In this document: piece after piece, positions 27,862 to 35,965 of the stretch | Numbering within the stretch: the stretch's first letter is position 1 | How the letters are laid out: the number at the start of each line of letters is the position of its first letter | DNA from: Rhodoblastus sp. | Lineage (GTDB): Bacteria > Pseudomonadota > Alphaproteobacteria > Rhizobiales > Beijerinckiaceae | Assembly (NCBI RefSeq): GCF_019449565.1 | Contig: NZ_JAGRPM010000075.1 | Span: 1 to 35,965 of the forward strand | Reading direction: 5' to 3' | DNA: 35,965 bases | The notes under the pieces: model-generated | The model's input: only the letters and a program-made list of their open reading frames with translations | Told to the model about the DNA's origin: nothing | The model's database searches: none | Made by a program: the position numbers and the translations under genes

Positions 27862-28803
27862 ATGTTTCCTCCAATCCCAAACCCCGCCACCAAACCGGTT
27901 CCTCCGAAATTCGGGGAACAGGATCTGATCCGGCGCTCGGCGTCCCGAGTGACGCCGCCGGCGCAGCGGCAGACTGAAATCGCCAAGCTCATCGATGTCT
28001 CGAAATGCATCGGCTGCAAGGCATGCCAGTCGGCCTGCATCGAATGGAACGACACGCGCCCCGAGATCGGCGTGAACACCGGCGTCTATGACAATCCGCA
28101 CGACCTTACGCCGAACATGTTCACGCTGATGCGCTTCACCGAATGGGTAAACCCCGAGACCGAGAATCTCGAATGGCTGATCCGCAAGGACGGCTGCATG
28201 CATTGCGCGGATCCCGGTTGTCTCAAGGCCTGTCCGGCGCCCGGCGCGATCGTGCAATATTCCAACGGCATCGTGGATTTCGTGCACCAGAACTGCATCG
28301 GCTGCGGCTATTGCGTGAAGGGCTGTCCATTCAACATCCCGCGCATCTCGCCCGTCGACCATACAGCCTACAAGTGCACCCTGTGTTCCGACCGGATTGC
28401 GGTCGGTCAGGGCCCTGCCTGCGCCAAGGCCTGCCCGACCCAGGCGATTGTGTTCGGCACAAAGGACGAGATGAAGCACTGGGCGGACCTCCGGATCGAG
28501 GATCTGAAATCGCGCGGCTTCCAGAACGCCGGGCTTTATGATCCTCCGGGCGTTGGCGGCACGCATGTGATGTATGTGCTCCATCACGCCGACCAGCCGG
28601 AGATCTACGCCAACCTGCCGAAGAACCCGACCATCAGCCCCATTGTCGAACTGTGGAAGGGCGTCGCCAAATATGCCGGCCTCGGGGTGATGGGCTTCGC
28701 CGTCGCCTTCGGCTTTCTCCACCATCTCGTCATGGGACCCAACAGGGTGACCGAGGCGGACGAAGCGAATGCCGAGAACCTTACGGGGGGTAACCCATCA
28801 TGA
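27862..28803 (+). CDS. fdnH: Formate dehydrogenase beta (iron-sulfur) subunit
   Basis: 313 residues carrying four 4Fe-4S cluster motifs. They are [16 protein letters not shown] (from Cys49), [38 protein letters not shown] and [23 protein letters not shown] single C-terminal membrane helix ([20 protein letters not shown]) anchors the chain. It conducts electrons from the alpha subunit to the heme-b subunit. The ATG at 27862 follows GGGAGG, 13 bases after the alpha stop. The stop overlaps the gamma start as ATGA. The longer upstream frame lies inside the alpha gene and is rejected. Confidence 0.95.
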   Translation: MFPPIPNPATKPVPPKFGEQDLIRRSASRVTPPAQRQTEIAKLIDVSKCIGCKACQSACIEWNDTRPEIGVNTGVYDNPHDLTPNMFTLMRFTEWVNPETENLEWLIRKDGCMHCADPGCLKACPAPGAIVQYSNGIVDFVHQNCIGCGYCVKGCPFNIPRISPVDHTAYKCTLCSDRIAVGQGPACAKACPTQAIVFGTKDEMKHWADLRIEDLKSRGFQNAGLYDPPGVGGTHVMYVLHHADQPEIYANLPKNPTISPIVELWKGVAKYAGLGVMGFAVAFGFLHHLVMGPNRVTEADEANAENLTGGNPS

Positions 28804-29474
28804 CGGCGCGCGATATCGAACCGGGCGATATGGTCCACAAAGGACACCCGGTGACCGTCGACCGCTACACGGCAGGCGCTCGGTTGAACCACTGGGTCAC
28901 GGCGGCCAGCCTGATCCTGCTGGCGCTGTCCGGCTTGGCGCTGTTCCATCCGAGCCTGTTTTTCCTGACCGGCCTGTTCGGCGGCGGCCAGTGGACGCGC
29001 ACCATTCATCCGTGGATCGGCGTCGTTCTGTTTTTCTCCTTCACGGGGCTGTTCCTGCGATTCTGGAAAGCCAATCTCTGGGCTCGGGAGGACAAGGCAT
29101 GGCTCAACCGCATCCGCGACGTGCTGACCAACCACGAAGAGCGCCTGCCGGAAGTCGGCAAATATAATGCCGGTCAGAAGTTCATTTTCTGGGGGATGTC
29201 GTTCCTGGTCATCGTGCTGATCGTCACGGGCTTCGCCATCTGGGATCAGTATTTCAATAATCTGACCTCGATCCCGGTGAAGCGCGTTGCGGTGCTGACC
29301 CATTCCATCGCGGCGGTGGCCATCATCTGCATATGGATCGTCCACGTATATGCGGCGATCTGGGTTCGTGGTACGATCAGCGCCATGACCCGGGGCCGCG
29401 TCACCGGCGGTTGGGCTTGGCGCCACCATCGCAAGTGGCTGCGGGAGCTGGTTTCGGGCAAGCGCGGCGGTTAG
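28800..29474 (+). CDS. fdnI: Formate dehydrogenase gamma subunit (cytochrome b556)
   Basis: 224 residues with four membrane helices and the histidines expected to bind two b hemes: RLNHW (His31), RTIHPWIG (His70), VLTHSIAAV (His168) and [10 protein letters not shown] (His182). It receives electrons from the beta subunit and reduces the quinone pool at the cytoplasmic side, coupling formate oxidation to proton-motive force. Translationally coupled to the beta gene by a four-base ATGA overlap. A 20-base palindrome follows 27 bases after the stop. Confidence 0.94.
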   Translation: MTARDIEPGDMVHKGHPVTVDRYTAGARLNHWVTAASLILLALSGLALFHPSLFFLTGLFGGGQWTRTIHPWIGVVLFFSFTGLFLRFWKANLWAREDKAWLNRIRDVLTNHEERLPEVGKYNAGQKFIFWGMSFLVIVLIVTGFAIWDQYFNNLTSIPVKRVAVLTHSIAAVAIICIWIVHVYAAIWVRGTISAMTRGRVTGGWAWRHHRKWLRELVSGKRGG

Positions 29475-29501
29475 CCGAGGTGCTTGCCAGTCGAACAAGA
29501 C

Positions 29502-29521
29502 ATGCGGCGTCGACGCCGCAT
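29502..29521 (+). terminator. Perfect 20-base palindrome between fdnI and fdhE
   Basis: ATGCGGCG-TCGA-CGCCGCAT forms an eight-pair GC-rich stem with a four-base loop, followed by only TT (the third T of the run closes the stem). It could be a partial terminator that lowers expression of fdhE-selAB relative to the structural genes, or a 3' stabilising hairpin. The T-run is too short for a strong intrinsic terminator. Confidence 0.5.
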
Positions 29522-29596
29522 TTGATCCGATCGTCGCGAATGAAATGATCGCCTGGAAAACCAGGCCGCGTGACCCGTGAGGTTCGTGAGGAAAAA

Positions 29597-30517
29597 ATGT
29601 CGAGTGCTCCGGGCGCTCTTCAGCCCGATCCCAGCGCCATCGGCGGCGTACAACAACCTCCCTTCGTGCGGCTTCCAGACCCCGCGTCGCTGTTTCGGAC
29701 GCGCGCCCGGCGCTTCGCGGCGCTGGCGGAAGACAGCCAACTCCAACCCTATCTGCTCTTTCTGTCCGGCTTGGCCGATGCCCAACATGAAGCCCAGGCC
29801 GGCTTGCCTTTGCCGAACCTCCCAGAGACAGCCGAGATCGAACGCGCTTGCACATTCGGCATGCCGCCGCTCGATCGAGGCCGCTTCGCGATAGATCACG
29901 TGTTCGAGGCGACATTGGCTGGCGTGCTCGCGCATGCGCGAACAATCGACATGCCGCCGGCTGCGGCGGAAGCGCTTGAGCGCGTCATGCAGGCGGAAGC
30001 GGCCGAACGCGAAACCTTGGCGCGCAACGTCGTCACGGATTCCATTCCCTCGGACGCGCTCGCCGCGCATGTCTTCATGGCCGCCAGCCTGCAAATCCAT
30101 TTTGCGCGCATGGCGAGTCGGCTCGACGCCAGACAGCTTGGCCCGGTCGGAGACGGCGTCTGTCCGTGCTGCGGGGGCCCGCCGGTCACGAGCCTCATCG
30201 TCGGCTGGCCCTCGGCGCATGGCGCCCGTTATTGCGCCTGTTCGCTTTGCGGCGTCCTGTGGAACTATGTGCGCATCCGGTGCACGCAATGCGGCTCGAC
30301 CAAGGGAATATCCTATCAGGAAGTCGCGGGCGGCGACGGAACGGTGAAAGCCGAAACATGCGATCAATGCCACGCCTATGTGAAGGTTCTTTATCAGGAC
30401 AAGGAGCCTTCGCTCGACCCCATGGCCGACGATGTCGCGTCTCTCGGGCTCGATCTGCGGATGCGCGAGGGGCCTTACCGGCGCGGCGCATTCAACCCCT
30501 TCCTGCTCGGCTATTGA
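29597..30517 (+). CDS. fdhE: FdhE, formate dehydrogenase maturation protein
   Basis: 306 residues. The C-terminal half contains the four CxxC metal-binding pairs that define FdhE: CPCCGG (from Cys189), CSLCGV, CTQCGS and CDQCHAY. The N-terminal half is helical. FdhE is needed in E. coli for active respiratory formate dehydrogenases and is thought to act as a chaperone or check-point for the cofactor-loaded alpha subunit before Tat export. The ATG at 29597 with GAGGA upstream is preferred over the GTG at 29570. It sits ten bases before selA, tying FDH assembly to selenocysteine synthesis in one transcript. Confidence 0.93.
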   Translation: MSSAPGALQPDPSAIGGVQQPPFVRLPDPASLFRTRARRFAALAEDSQLQPYLLFLSGLADAQHEAQAGLPLPNLPETAEIERACTFGMPPLDRGRFAIDHVFEATLAGVLAHARTIDMPPAAAEALERVMQAEAAERETLARNVVTDSIPSDALAAHVFMAASLQIHFARMASRLDARQLGPVGDGVCPCCGGPPVTSLIVGWPSAHGARYCACSLCGVLWNYVRIRCTQCGSTKGISYQEVAGGDGTVKAETCDQCHAYVKVLYQDKEPSLDPMADDVASLGLDLRMREGPYRRGAFNPFLLGY

Positions 30518-30526
30518 GGTGGCGCC

Positions 30527-31951
30527 ATGGACGACGCTCCTGCTTCCCGCCGCAAATTGCCATCGGTCGATCATATTCTGAAGACCGAGGCGGCGGTCGC
30601 CGCGATTTCTCGCTACGGCCGGCCGGCGACCGTGACAGCCGTCCGCGCGGCAGTCGGCGAGGTTCGCGCGGCGGCGCGAATGGGCGCCCACGCGACGTTC
30701 GACGAAACGCTGCTGGCCACGGCTGCCCTGGCGCGCCTCGAAGCCTCGTCGCGCTCCAGACTGCGGCCCGTGTTCAACCTCACCGGCACCGTGCTGCACA
30801 CCAATCTCGGCCGCGCCCTGCTGGCGGAAGAAGCCATGGAAGCCGCGTTAAAAGCCATGCGTAGCGCGGTCGCGCTGGAATATGACCTTGAAACCGGCAA
30901 GCGCGGCGACCGCGACGACCATGTCCGCGACCTGATCTGCGAACTCACGGGCGCCGAGGACGCGACAATCGTCAATAACAACGCCGCCGCCGTCCTGCTG
31001 GTGTTGAATAGTTTCTCTCTGGGCAAGGACGCCATCGTCTCGCGCGGCGAACTGATCGAAATCGGCGGCGCCTTCCGCATGCCGGAGATCATGGCGCGGG
31101 CGGGCGCGCGGCTCGTGGAGGTTGGCGCCACCAATCGTACCCATCCGAAGGATTATCTCGCGGCTCTCAACGCCGAAACCGGGCTGATCTTGAAGGTGCA
31201 TACTTCGAACTACCGTATCGAGGGTTTCACCGCCGAAGTTTCGCCGCGCGATCTCGCGACGATCGCCCATCAGCGCGGCGCGTTGCTGTTCCACGATCTC
31301 GGCTCGGGCACGCTTGCCGATCTCGCCTGCTATGGCCTCGCGCATGAACCGACGGTTCGCGAGGCGGTGGCGCAAGGCGCCGACATCGTCAGCTTTTCCG
31401 GCGACAAGCTGCTCGGGGGACCACAGGCCGGCTTCATCATCGGTCGCCGCGAACTCATCGCCGCCATCAACAAGAATCCGTTGAAGCGGGCGCTACGCGT
31501 CGACAAGATTCGTCTCGCGGCGCTGGAAGCGACGCTGAAGCTCTATCGCAACCCGGATCGGCTCGCCGAGCGCCTGCCGACCTTGCGCCTGCTTGCGCGC
31601 AGCGTGCCTGAACTGGAGGCGCAAGCGGCGCGGCTCGCGCCCGCGCTTTCCCAACGGCTTGGCGAACGGCGCGGCGCGGCGATCGCCGTCGAAATTGTCC
31701 CCTGCAAGAGTCAGATCGGCTCTGGCGCCCTGCCCATGGAGACCATCGCGAGCGTCGCCCTCGTGCTACGACCGCGCGAAAAATCCGGCCGCGCGCTCGA
31801 CCGTCTCGCCAATGCGCTTCGCGCGCTTCCCATGCCTGTCATCGGGCGGATCTCGGATGGCGCCCTGCTGCTTGATCTTCGCTGCCTCGAGGATGAAGCG
31901 GGTTTTCTCGAATCCCTGGACGCCCTGGAGCCGTCCGATGCGCTGGCTTGA
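30527..31951 (+). CDS. selA: L-seryl-tRNA(Sec) selenium transferase
   Basis: 474 residues of the PLP fold-type I family. The N-terminal tRNA-binding region contains [31 protein letters not shown] follows, and PLP-lysine Lys294 is in [14 protein letters not shown] (Lys295 in E. coli). SelA replaces the serine hydroxyl on Ser-tRNA(Sec) with selenium from selenophosphate and works as a decamer. It has both the full N-terminal domain and the C-terminal domain, so it is not one of the truncated SelA-like proteins. Its last 14 bases overlap the next gene, which suggests translational coupling. Confidence 0.96.
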   Translation: MDDAPASRRKLPSVDHILKTEAAVAAISRYGRPATVTAVRAAVGEVRAAARMGAHATFDETLLATAALARLEASSRSRLRPVFNLTGTVLHTNLGRALLAEEAMEAALKAMRSAVALEYDLETGKRGDRDDHVRDLICELTGAEDATIVNNNAAAVLLVLNSFSLGKDAIVSRGELIEIGGAFRMPEIMARAGARLVEVGATNRTHPKDYLAALNAETGLILKVHTSNYRIEGFTAEVSPRDLATIAHQRGALLFHDLGSGTLADLACYGLAHEPTVREAVAQGADIVSFSGDKLLGGPQAGFIIGRRELIAAINKNPLKRALRVDKIRLAALEATLKLYRNPDRLAERLPTLRLLARSVPELEAQAARLAPALSQRLGERRGAAIAVEIVPCKSQIGSGALPMETIASVALVLRPREKSGRALDRLANALRALPMPVIGRISDGALLLDLRCLEDEAGFLESLDALEPSDALA

Positions 31952-32723
31952 CCGTCTCATCCACACGCCCGAACCGACGGTCGAAGACCAGATGGCGGCC
32001 GCCCTCGCCGCCGCGCAACGGCAGGATTATGCGAAGGCCCTCCACCTTTGGGAGTCGCTCGCGCGGCAGGGCGTGGCGCGAGCGCAAAACAATATCGGCG
32101 CCTGTTTCGCCGAAGGCCTCGGCGTCCCGCGCGACCGCATGCTGGCTTATCGATGGCTGAGCGCCGCCGCGGAAGCGGGAGACCCTGTCAGCCAGCGCAA
32201 TCTCGCCAACCTTTATTTCAAGGGCGAGGGCGCGCCGCAGGATTACAAGCGGGCGGCGGCGCTCTATCGCGCGGCCGCCGAACAGGGCGACCCGCCGGCG
32301 CAAGACATGCTGAGCTGGATGCTTGTCGAAGGCGAGGCGGTCGCGGCGGATTTCGCCGAAGCGCGGCGCTGGGCGCTCGCCGCAGCGAAACAGGGCGTCG
32401 CGTCGTCCATGACGCGCCTCGGCATGATTTGCCACAACGCCCTCGGCGTCGAGCGCGACCCGGTCGTAGCCGCCTATTGGTGGCGGCGCGGGGCGGAGCG
32501 CGGCGATCCGGACGGCCAGGCCATGTTGGGAGCGGCCTGTCATCTTGGCGCGGGCCTGCGCCGCAACCCGCTTGAGGCCTATGTCTGGCTCCTGCGGGCG
32601 TGCTCGGGCCACAGCCCGCTTGCCGCCAGGTTCCTCGAAGCCGCGCGTGCGGCGCTTTCGCCGGATGAGATTGTCGAAGCCGAGCGCCGCGCCGCCGCGC
32701 CCCTGCCGGAGCCGCCGCCATGA
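31938..32723 (+). CDS. Sel1-repeat (tetratricopeptide-like) protein inside the sel operon
   Basis: 261 residues from the ATG at 31938. About five tandem Sel1-like repeats of 36 residues lie over about 45-225, each with the ALGxxYxxGxGVxxDxxxAxxWxxxAAxxGD pattern: [71 protein letters not shown] and [18 protein letters not shown]. No signal peptide or membrane helix is seen, so it is probably cytoplasmic. Such solenoids bind other proteins. It overlaps selA by 14 bases and selB by four (ATGA), so it is translated as part of the Sec machinery. A scaffolding role for SelA or SelB is an inference from position only. The name similarity of Sel1 and selA/B is coincidental. Confidence 0.88.
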   Translation: MRWLDRLIHTPEPTVEDQMAAALAAAQRQDYAKALHLWESLARQGVARAQNNIGACFAEGLGVPRDRMLAYRWLSAAAEAGDPVSQRNLANLYFKGEGAPQDYKRAAALYRAAAEQGDPPAQDMLSWMLVEGEAVAADFAEARRWALAAAKQGVASSMTRLGMICHNALGVERDPVVAAYWWRRGAERGDPDGQAMLGAACHLGAGLRRNPLEAYVWLLRACSGHSPLAARFLEAARAALSPDEIVEAERRAAAPLPEPPP

Positions 32724-34804
32724 TCATCGGCACGGCGGGCCATATCGACCACGGCAAGACCGCGCTGGTGCGGGCGCTGACGGGCGTCGATACCGACCGG
32801 CTGAAGGAAGAAAAGGCGCGCGGCATCTCGATCGATCTCGGCTTTGCCTATATGCCGTCCGGCGAAGGCGAGACGCTGGGTTTCATCGACGCGCCCGGCC
32901 ATGAGCGTTTCGTGCACACCATGCTCGCCGGCGCCAGCGGCATTGATTTCGTGCTGCTGGCGATCGCCGCCGACGACGGCGTCATGCCCCAGACCCGCGA
33001 GCATCTCGCCATCGTGGATCTTCTCGGCGTCGGGCGCGGCAGTGTGGCGCTCACCAAGACGGACCTGGTGGATGACACGCGCCTGCTCGAGGTTTCCGAT
33101 GAAATCGTGCTCGCGCTGCGGGGAACGTGTCTCGAAGGCGCGCCGATCTTGCCGGTCTCTACCGTCACGGGGGACGGCGTCGCCGGCTTGCGGACGCATC
33201 TCGTGGAGGCTTCTCGTGAAATTGGGAATCGGGCGGCCTCCGGTCGCTTCCGTCTCGCCGTGGACCGCTGCTTCACAATTGCCGGAGCCGGCACGATCGT
33301 CACCGGCACCGTTCTTTCGGGCCGTGTCGCCGTCGGCGACCATGTGATGGTGAGCCCGTCCGGTCTCAGCGCTCGCGTGCGTTCGATCCGCGCCCAGGAC
33401 GCGCCAGCCGACTTCGGAAAGGCCGGCGATCGCTGCGGGGTCAATCTGGCGGGCGACGGCGTCGGCAAAGACGCCATTTCACGCGGCGACGTTGTGCTCG
33501 ACCCAACTCTGCACGCGCCCGCCGACCATATTGACGCGAGTTTGCGCGTGCTCGGCGCCGAACCGAAGAGCATCGGGCAATGGTTTCCCGTGCGCCTCCA
33601 TCATGGCGCGCAAGAGGTCGGCGCCCGCATCGTTCTGTTGGGCGATCCCATCAGCCCCGGCGCCTCGGGACATGTCCAATTGGTGCTTGAACATCCCATC
33701 GCCGCAGCGGCCGGCGACCGTTATGTGGTGCGCGACACGTCCGCCCGGCGGACCATCGGCGGCGGCGCGTTCATCGACTTGAGAGGCCCGAGCCGCAAGC
33801 GCCGGACCCCGGACCGCCTCGCCCAACTCGACGCTCTTGCCTTGGCCGAGCCCGCCAAAGCGGTGGCTGCGCTGCTGGAAATCTCGCCCTACTATCTCGA
33901 CCTCACGGATTTTTGCCGCGATCGGGCGCTCGCGGTCACAGAGGCGAGCGCGCTTGCCGAGCGTCTTGGGCTTGTCCGGATTGCGACCGGCAAGACGGCG
34001 CTCGCGGTCTCAGCCGCGCGCTGGGCGTCGTTCAGGCAAATGCTCCTGTCTCGCCTTGAAGCATTCCATGCGGACAACCCAGATCTGCCGGGCCTGGGCC
34101 GCGAAAGACTGCGCCTCCAGCTTGAGCCGCGCCTTCCAGCGCCGGCCTTCGCGACGGCGCTGCTTTCGCTCGCCCGCGCCGGAGAAATCTCGCTCGACGG
34201 CGCCTGGGTGAAGCTCACTGGCTTCGAAGTGCGCCTGACGCCGCGCGACGAGGTCTTGTGGGCGCAAGTGCGTCCCCTGCTGGGCGAGGCGGATCGCTTC
34301 CGGCCGCCCCGCGTGCGGGACATCGCGACCATGCTCGACATCGCCGAGCCGGAGGTCCGGCATTTGCTCAAGCTGGTCGGACGTCTCGGTCGGGTCGACG
34401 AGGTGGCGCATGACCATTTCTTCCTGCGCAGCACGGTCGCGGAAATGGTGGGCATTATTTGCAAGCTGTCACAGCAGGCCGATGACGCTCAGTTCACCGC
34501 GGCGCAATTCCGCGACCAGGTTGAGAATGGCCGCAAGGTCGCAATCCAGATCCTGGAATTCTTCGACCGGCATGGCGTTACGCTGCGCAGGGGCGATCTG
34601 CGGCGGCTCAACAAACACCGGCTGGATCTCTTTCGCGATCCCGCCGAAGATGGTCCCGCAAACGAGGCGGCGGAGGATCCGCCTTGGGGAAGAGAGACGT
34701 CCCTGGTGGGGCGTCCGGACTTCAAATCCGGGAGGGGCCGCGAGCCGGTCTCTGGTGGGTTCGACTCCCACTCTCTTCCGCCAATTTTCAGAGGGAGAGT
34801 ATGA
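32720..34804 (+). CDS. selB: Selenocysteine-specific elongation factor SelB, reading through the tRNA-Sec gene
   Basis: 694 residues. GTPase motifs are GHIDHGKT (7-14), DAPGHE and TKTD, followed by EF-Tu-like domains II and III. The C-terminal winged-helix repeats that bind SECIS run up to [19 protein letters not shown] (about residue 640). The frame has no stop before 34802. Residues 657-688 ([20 protein letters not shown] and onward) are a direct translation of the selenocysteine tRNA gene, and six more residues follow. The functional protein probably needs only about 655 residues; the tail could be translated when the transcript is not yet processed. The start overlaps the Sel1 gene (ATGA) and the stop overlaps the next gene's ATG. 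Confidence 0.95.
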   Translation: MIIGTAGHIDHGKTALVRALTGVDTDRLKEEKARGISIDLGFAYMPSGEGETLGFIDAPGHERFVHTMLAGASGIDFVLLAIAADDGVMPQTREHLAIVDLLGVGRGSVALTKTDLVDDTRLLEVSDEIVLALRGTCLEGAPILPVSTVTGDGVAGLRTHLVEASREIGNRAASGRFRLAVDRCFTIAGAGTIVTGTVLSGRVAVGDHVMVSPSGLSARVRSIRAQDAPADFGKAGDRCGVNLAGDGVGKDAISRGDVVLDPTLHAPADHIDASLRVLGAEPKSIGQWFPVRLHHGAQEVGARIVLLGDPISPGASGHVQLVLEHPIAAAAGDRYVVRDTSARRTIGGGAFIDLRGPSRKRRTPDRLAQLDALALAEPAKAVAALLEISPYYLDLTDFCRDRALAVTEASALAERLGLVRIATGKTALAVSAARWASFRQMLLSRLEAFHADNPDLPGLGRERLRLQLEPRLPAPAFATALLSLARAGEISLDGAWVKLTGFEVRLTPRDEVLWAQVRPLLGEADRFRPPRVRDIATMLDIAEPEVRHLLKLVGRLGRVDEVAHDHFFLRSTVAEMVGIICKLSQQADDAQFTAAQFRDQVENGRKVAIQILEFFDRHGVTLRRGDLRRLNKHRLDLFRDPAEDGPANEAAEDPPWGRETSLVGRPDFKSGRGREPVSGGFDSHSLPPIFRGRV
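34688..34783 (+). tRNA. selC: Selenocysteine tRNA, anticodon TCA, embedded in the selB frame
   Basis: 96 bases ending in an encoded CCA. The acceptor stem is eight pairs, GGAAGAGA (34688-34695) with TCTCTTCC (34772-34779), then G and CCA. The anticodon arm is CCGGA-CTTCAAA-TCCGG with TCA at 34722-34724, and the T arm is GTGGG-TTCGACT-CCCAC. A long variable arm lies between them (GGGGCCGCGAGCCGG region). The 8-pair acceptor stem, long variable arm and UCA anticodon together define tRNA-Sec and parallel E. coli selC. No separate promoter is evident, so it is probably excised from the selB transcript. Confidence 0.96.
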
Positions 34805-35256
34805 GCGCTCTCGCCGAATACCTGTCTTCCCTTCAACGAGACGCCCAGGCGGCCGACGCCGCCGAAAGCGTTTTCCGCCGAGATGCGGCGGAACACATTG
34901 CTGCGCTGGCTTTGGCGCGTGCGACCGCCTTTCGTCGGGTCAATTTCGTCCGGTCCGTCGCCGATGCAGCAAACGGCGCCGAAAGCGAGGAGATCTCCGT
35001 CGCCGTCGCTCAGGCGCAGGTGCGCGTCCGGCTCGGCTGGACCACGGAGAGCGACGCCCGCGATGAGGTGCTTTCGCGTTTCGCGCCAGTCGCGCAGGCC
35101 CTGTTCCGTGCCGCGCAAGGCGCACAGGACGAGGCGCCCGCCGACCCGGGCGGCGCTCTCGCCGCATTTGAGACCTGGTATCTCGAAACGCGCCATAGCC
35201 CATTCTGGGACCTGTTCGAGTGCTACATTCCAGAGACGCCGCGCGTCGATTTTTAA
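34801..35256 (+). CDS. Unknown protein encoded directly after selB/tRNA-Sec
   Basis: 151 residues, mostly helical, with no signal peptide or membrane helix. I do not recognise a named domain. Visible blocks are FRRDAAEHIAALALARATAFRRVNFVRSV, an acidic linker, RVRLGWTTESDARDEVLSRFAPVAQALF and the C-terminus LAAFETWYLETRHSPFWDLF ending IPETPRVDF. The latter looks well conserved in character (aromatic, ending in PETPxVDF). The ATG at 34801 overlaps the selB stop and has GGGAG about five bases upstream. After excision of the tRNA, a message starting near 34784 would still keep this ribosome site. Its place as last gene of the Sec operon suggests a link to selenoprotein synthesis or to FDH, with no direct proof. 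Confidence 0.7.
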   Translation: MSALAEYLSSLQRDAQAADAAESVFRRDAAEHIAALALARATAFRRVNFVRSVADAANGAESEEISVAVAQAQVRVRLGWTTESDARDEVLSRFAPVAQALFRAAQGAQDEAPADPGGALAAFETWYLETRHSPFWDLFECYIPETPRVDF

Positions 35257-35605
35257 TGGCTCGTACAAAGGGCCGGCTTTCCCGGCCGCCGAAATACCAT
35301 TTGCCAAATTGACAAAGACCCCGATCGCGCCAAAAATTGCCGCGTGATCTCATCGGCGGCTCCCGAGGATCGGGGCGGCATATCTCACGCTAGCGCGGGA
35401 CAAAAACCGCGAGCGCCTGACGTTGGCGCATCAAGCGGATTGAGATCGCGTCGTCGCAAAAGCTGCGGATATTCAGACGCTGCGGACCATGGTCCGAACC
35501 GCAAGCGGCGCAGCGCCGATATGATCTCCTTCGAAATCGAAAATATGGATGGCCTGAGCGGGTTTTCTTCGCCACCACGGCCGCAATTCACCTTGGGAGG
35601 GCGCC
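35257..35605. other. Intergenic stretch downstream of the Sec operon
   Basis: About 350 bases with a hairpin near its start and no gene I can support. A basic frame near 35344 has no start signals or family features. The last bases hold a GGGAGG ribosome site for the next gene. Confidence 0.35.
35271..35287 (+). terminator. GC hairpin after the Sec operon
   Basis: GGCCGG-CTTTC-CCGGCC, a six-pair stem with a five-base loop 15 bases after the stop at 35256. No T-run follows, so it is a weak or Rho-assisted terminator candidate. Confidence 0.4.
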
Positions 35606-35833
35606 ATGATTGATCGTCGCGAATTCCTCGGAGCCGGAGCCGCGCTCGCCGCCACAGTGACGCTGCCAAAGCTCGCTGCGGCAGAGCCGGCCTTCGCGCC
35701 GCATCCAGGCGCCTGGCGCATGTACGAAATCGTCACCAGGCTGCAGCTTGCCGATGGCGCCGGAGCCGGCCTCGCCTGGGCGCCGCTGCCGAGTTTCGCC
35801 GCGGATGATTGGAGCCGCCCGGGCGGGTGGCCG
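35606..35833 (+). pseudogene. Tat-exported transglutaminase-like protein, truncated
   Basis: The start is clear: a Tat signal (DRREFLGAGAALAATVTLP, cleaved near AAA-E), then YEIVTRLQLADGAGAGLAWAPLPSFAADDWSR. This is the N-terminal pattern of secreted transglutaminase-like (papain-fold) proteins. After about residue 70 the family pattern stops. The frame runs into a C-rich IS-like sequence and ends at 35870-35872 after only 88 residues, whereas relatives have several hundred and the Cys-His-Asp site lies much further on. It is thus probably inactivated by an insertion at about 35820-35834. Confidence 0.6.
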
Positions 35834-35965
35834 GCCCCCATTGGGTGGTCCGGTTTGAATGTTAGTGCATGACGAGCTGCGGCGCCAATGCCGGGGTGGC
35901 CGGCGAAGCTGGTCCGGATTGCGCAGCCGGCCATAGAACGGCTTCTGGAGCGGGCGGTTTATAGC
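35834..35965 (-). mobile_element. Probable insertion-sequence terminus cutting the transglutaminase gene
   Basis: From 35834 the sequence (GCCCCCATTGGGTGGTCCGG) has the look of an IS end. On the minus strand an open frame enters from the window edge and ends in TAA at 35862-35864 with the tail ALAPQLVMH, as for the C-terminus of an element-borne protein. I cannot name the IS family from 130 bases. The main support is that the upstream gene loses its homology just here. Confidence 0.4.

Noticed and set aside
25254..28079. 941-codon open frame on the minus strand
   Set aside because: It is antisense to the fdnG and fdnH genes, has no family motifs and results from high GC in the third position of the real genes.
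34688..34804. Possibility that selB really ends before the tRNA by an unseen stop or frameshift
   Set aside because: The frame was followed codon by codon and stays open through the tRNA to TGA at 34802; only resequencing could change this.

Overview
The window is a GC-rich chromosomal segment that looks alphaproteobacterial, most likely Hyphomicrobiales. The Beijerinckiaceae/Methylocystaceae neighbourhood is only a guess, from overall protein style. It is a gene-dense patchwork cut by mobile-element remnants at both ends.

Layout. 1-192: the start of an IS3-family transposase and its terminus, next to the possible tail of an interrupted gene. 290-1012: two small secreted proteins of the lysozyme-inhibitor type (MliC and LprI-like). 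1367-3977: DNA polymerase IV (dinB) and a DUF763 protein. 3928-8634 (minus strand): a P-type cation ATPase, a degenerate b561-like cytochrome, an intact cytochrome b561 and a PepSY protein. 8930-11258 (plus): a second PepSY protein and an OmpR-type response regulator with its sensor kinase. The divergent control region between them carries two copies of TGTCAG-N5-TGTCAG, a probable operator. 11308-15558 (minus): an AttEFGH-like operon of ABC ATPase, FtsX-type permease and lipocalin-like (AttH/CrtC) protein. 15705-22799: a small unknown protein, glutamate dehydrogenase, thiolase, a fused indolepyruvate:ferredoxin oxidoreductase and a VOC protein broken by a one-base frameshift.

22889-35256 is the most notable part: a complete selenocysteine module. 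It holds selD (divergent), the formate dehydrogenase operon with an in-frame UGA (Sec200) followed by a well-formed bacterial SECIS hairpin, fdhE, selA, a Sel1-repeat gene, selB, the selenocysteine tRNA gene and a small unknown gene. SelD makes selenophosphate, SelA converts Ser-tRNA(Sec) to Sec-tRNA(Sec), and SelB delivers it to the UGA in the FDH alpha mRNA. FDH alpha, beta and gamma form a periplasm-facing, membrane-bound, formate-oxidising complex, and FdhE assists its maturation. Seryl-tRNA synthetase, which charges the tRNA with serine first, and molybdenum cofactor genes must lie elsewhere.

The most unusual feature is that the selB reading frame runs without a stop through the whole tRNA-Sec gene and ends in the ATGA that starts the next gene. 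Cutting out the tRNA would therefore remove the selB stop codon. The window closes with a Tat-signal transglutaminase-like gene that is cut short by what looks like another IS terminus.
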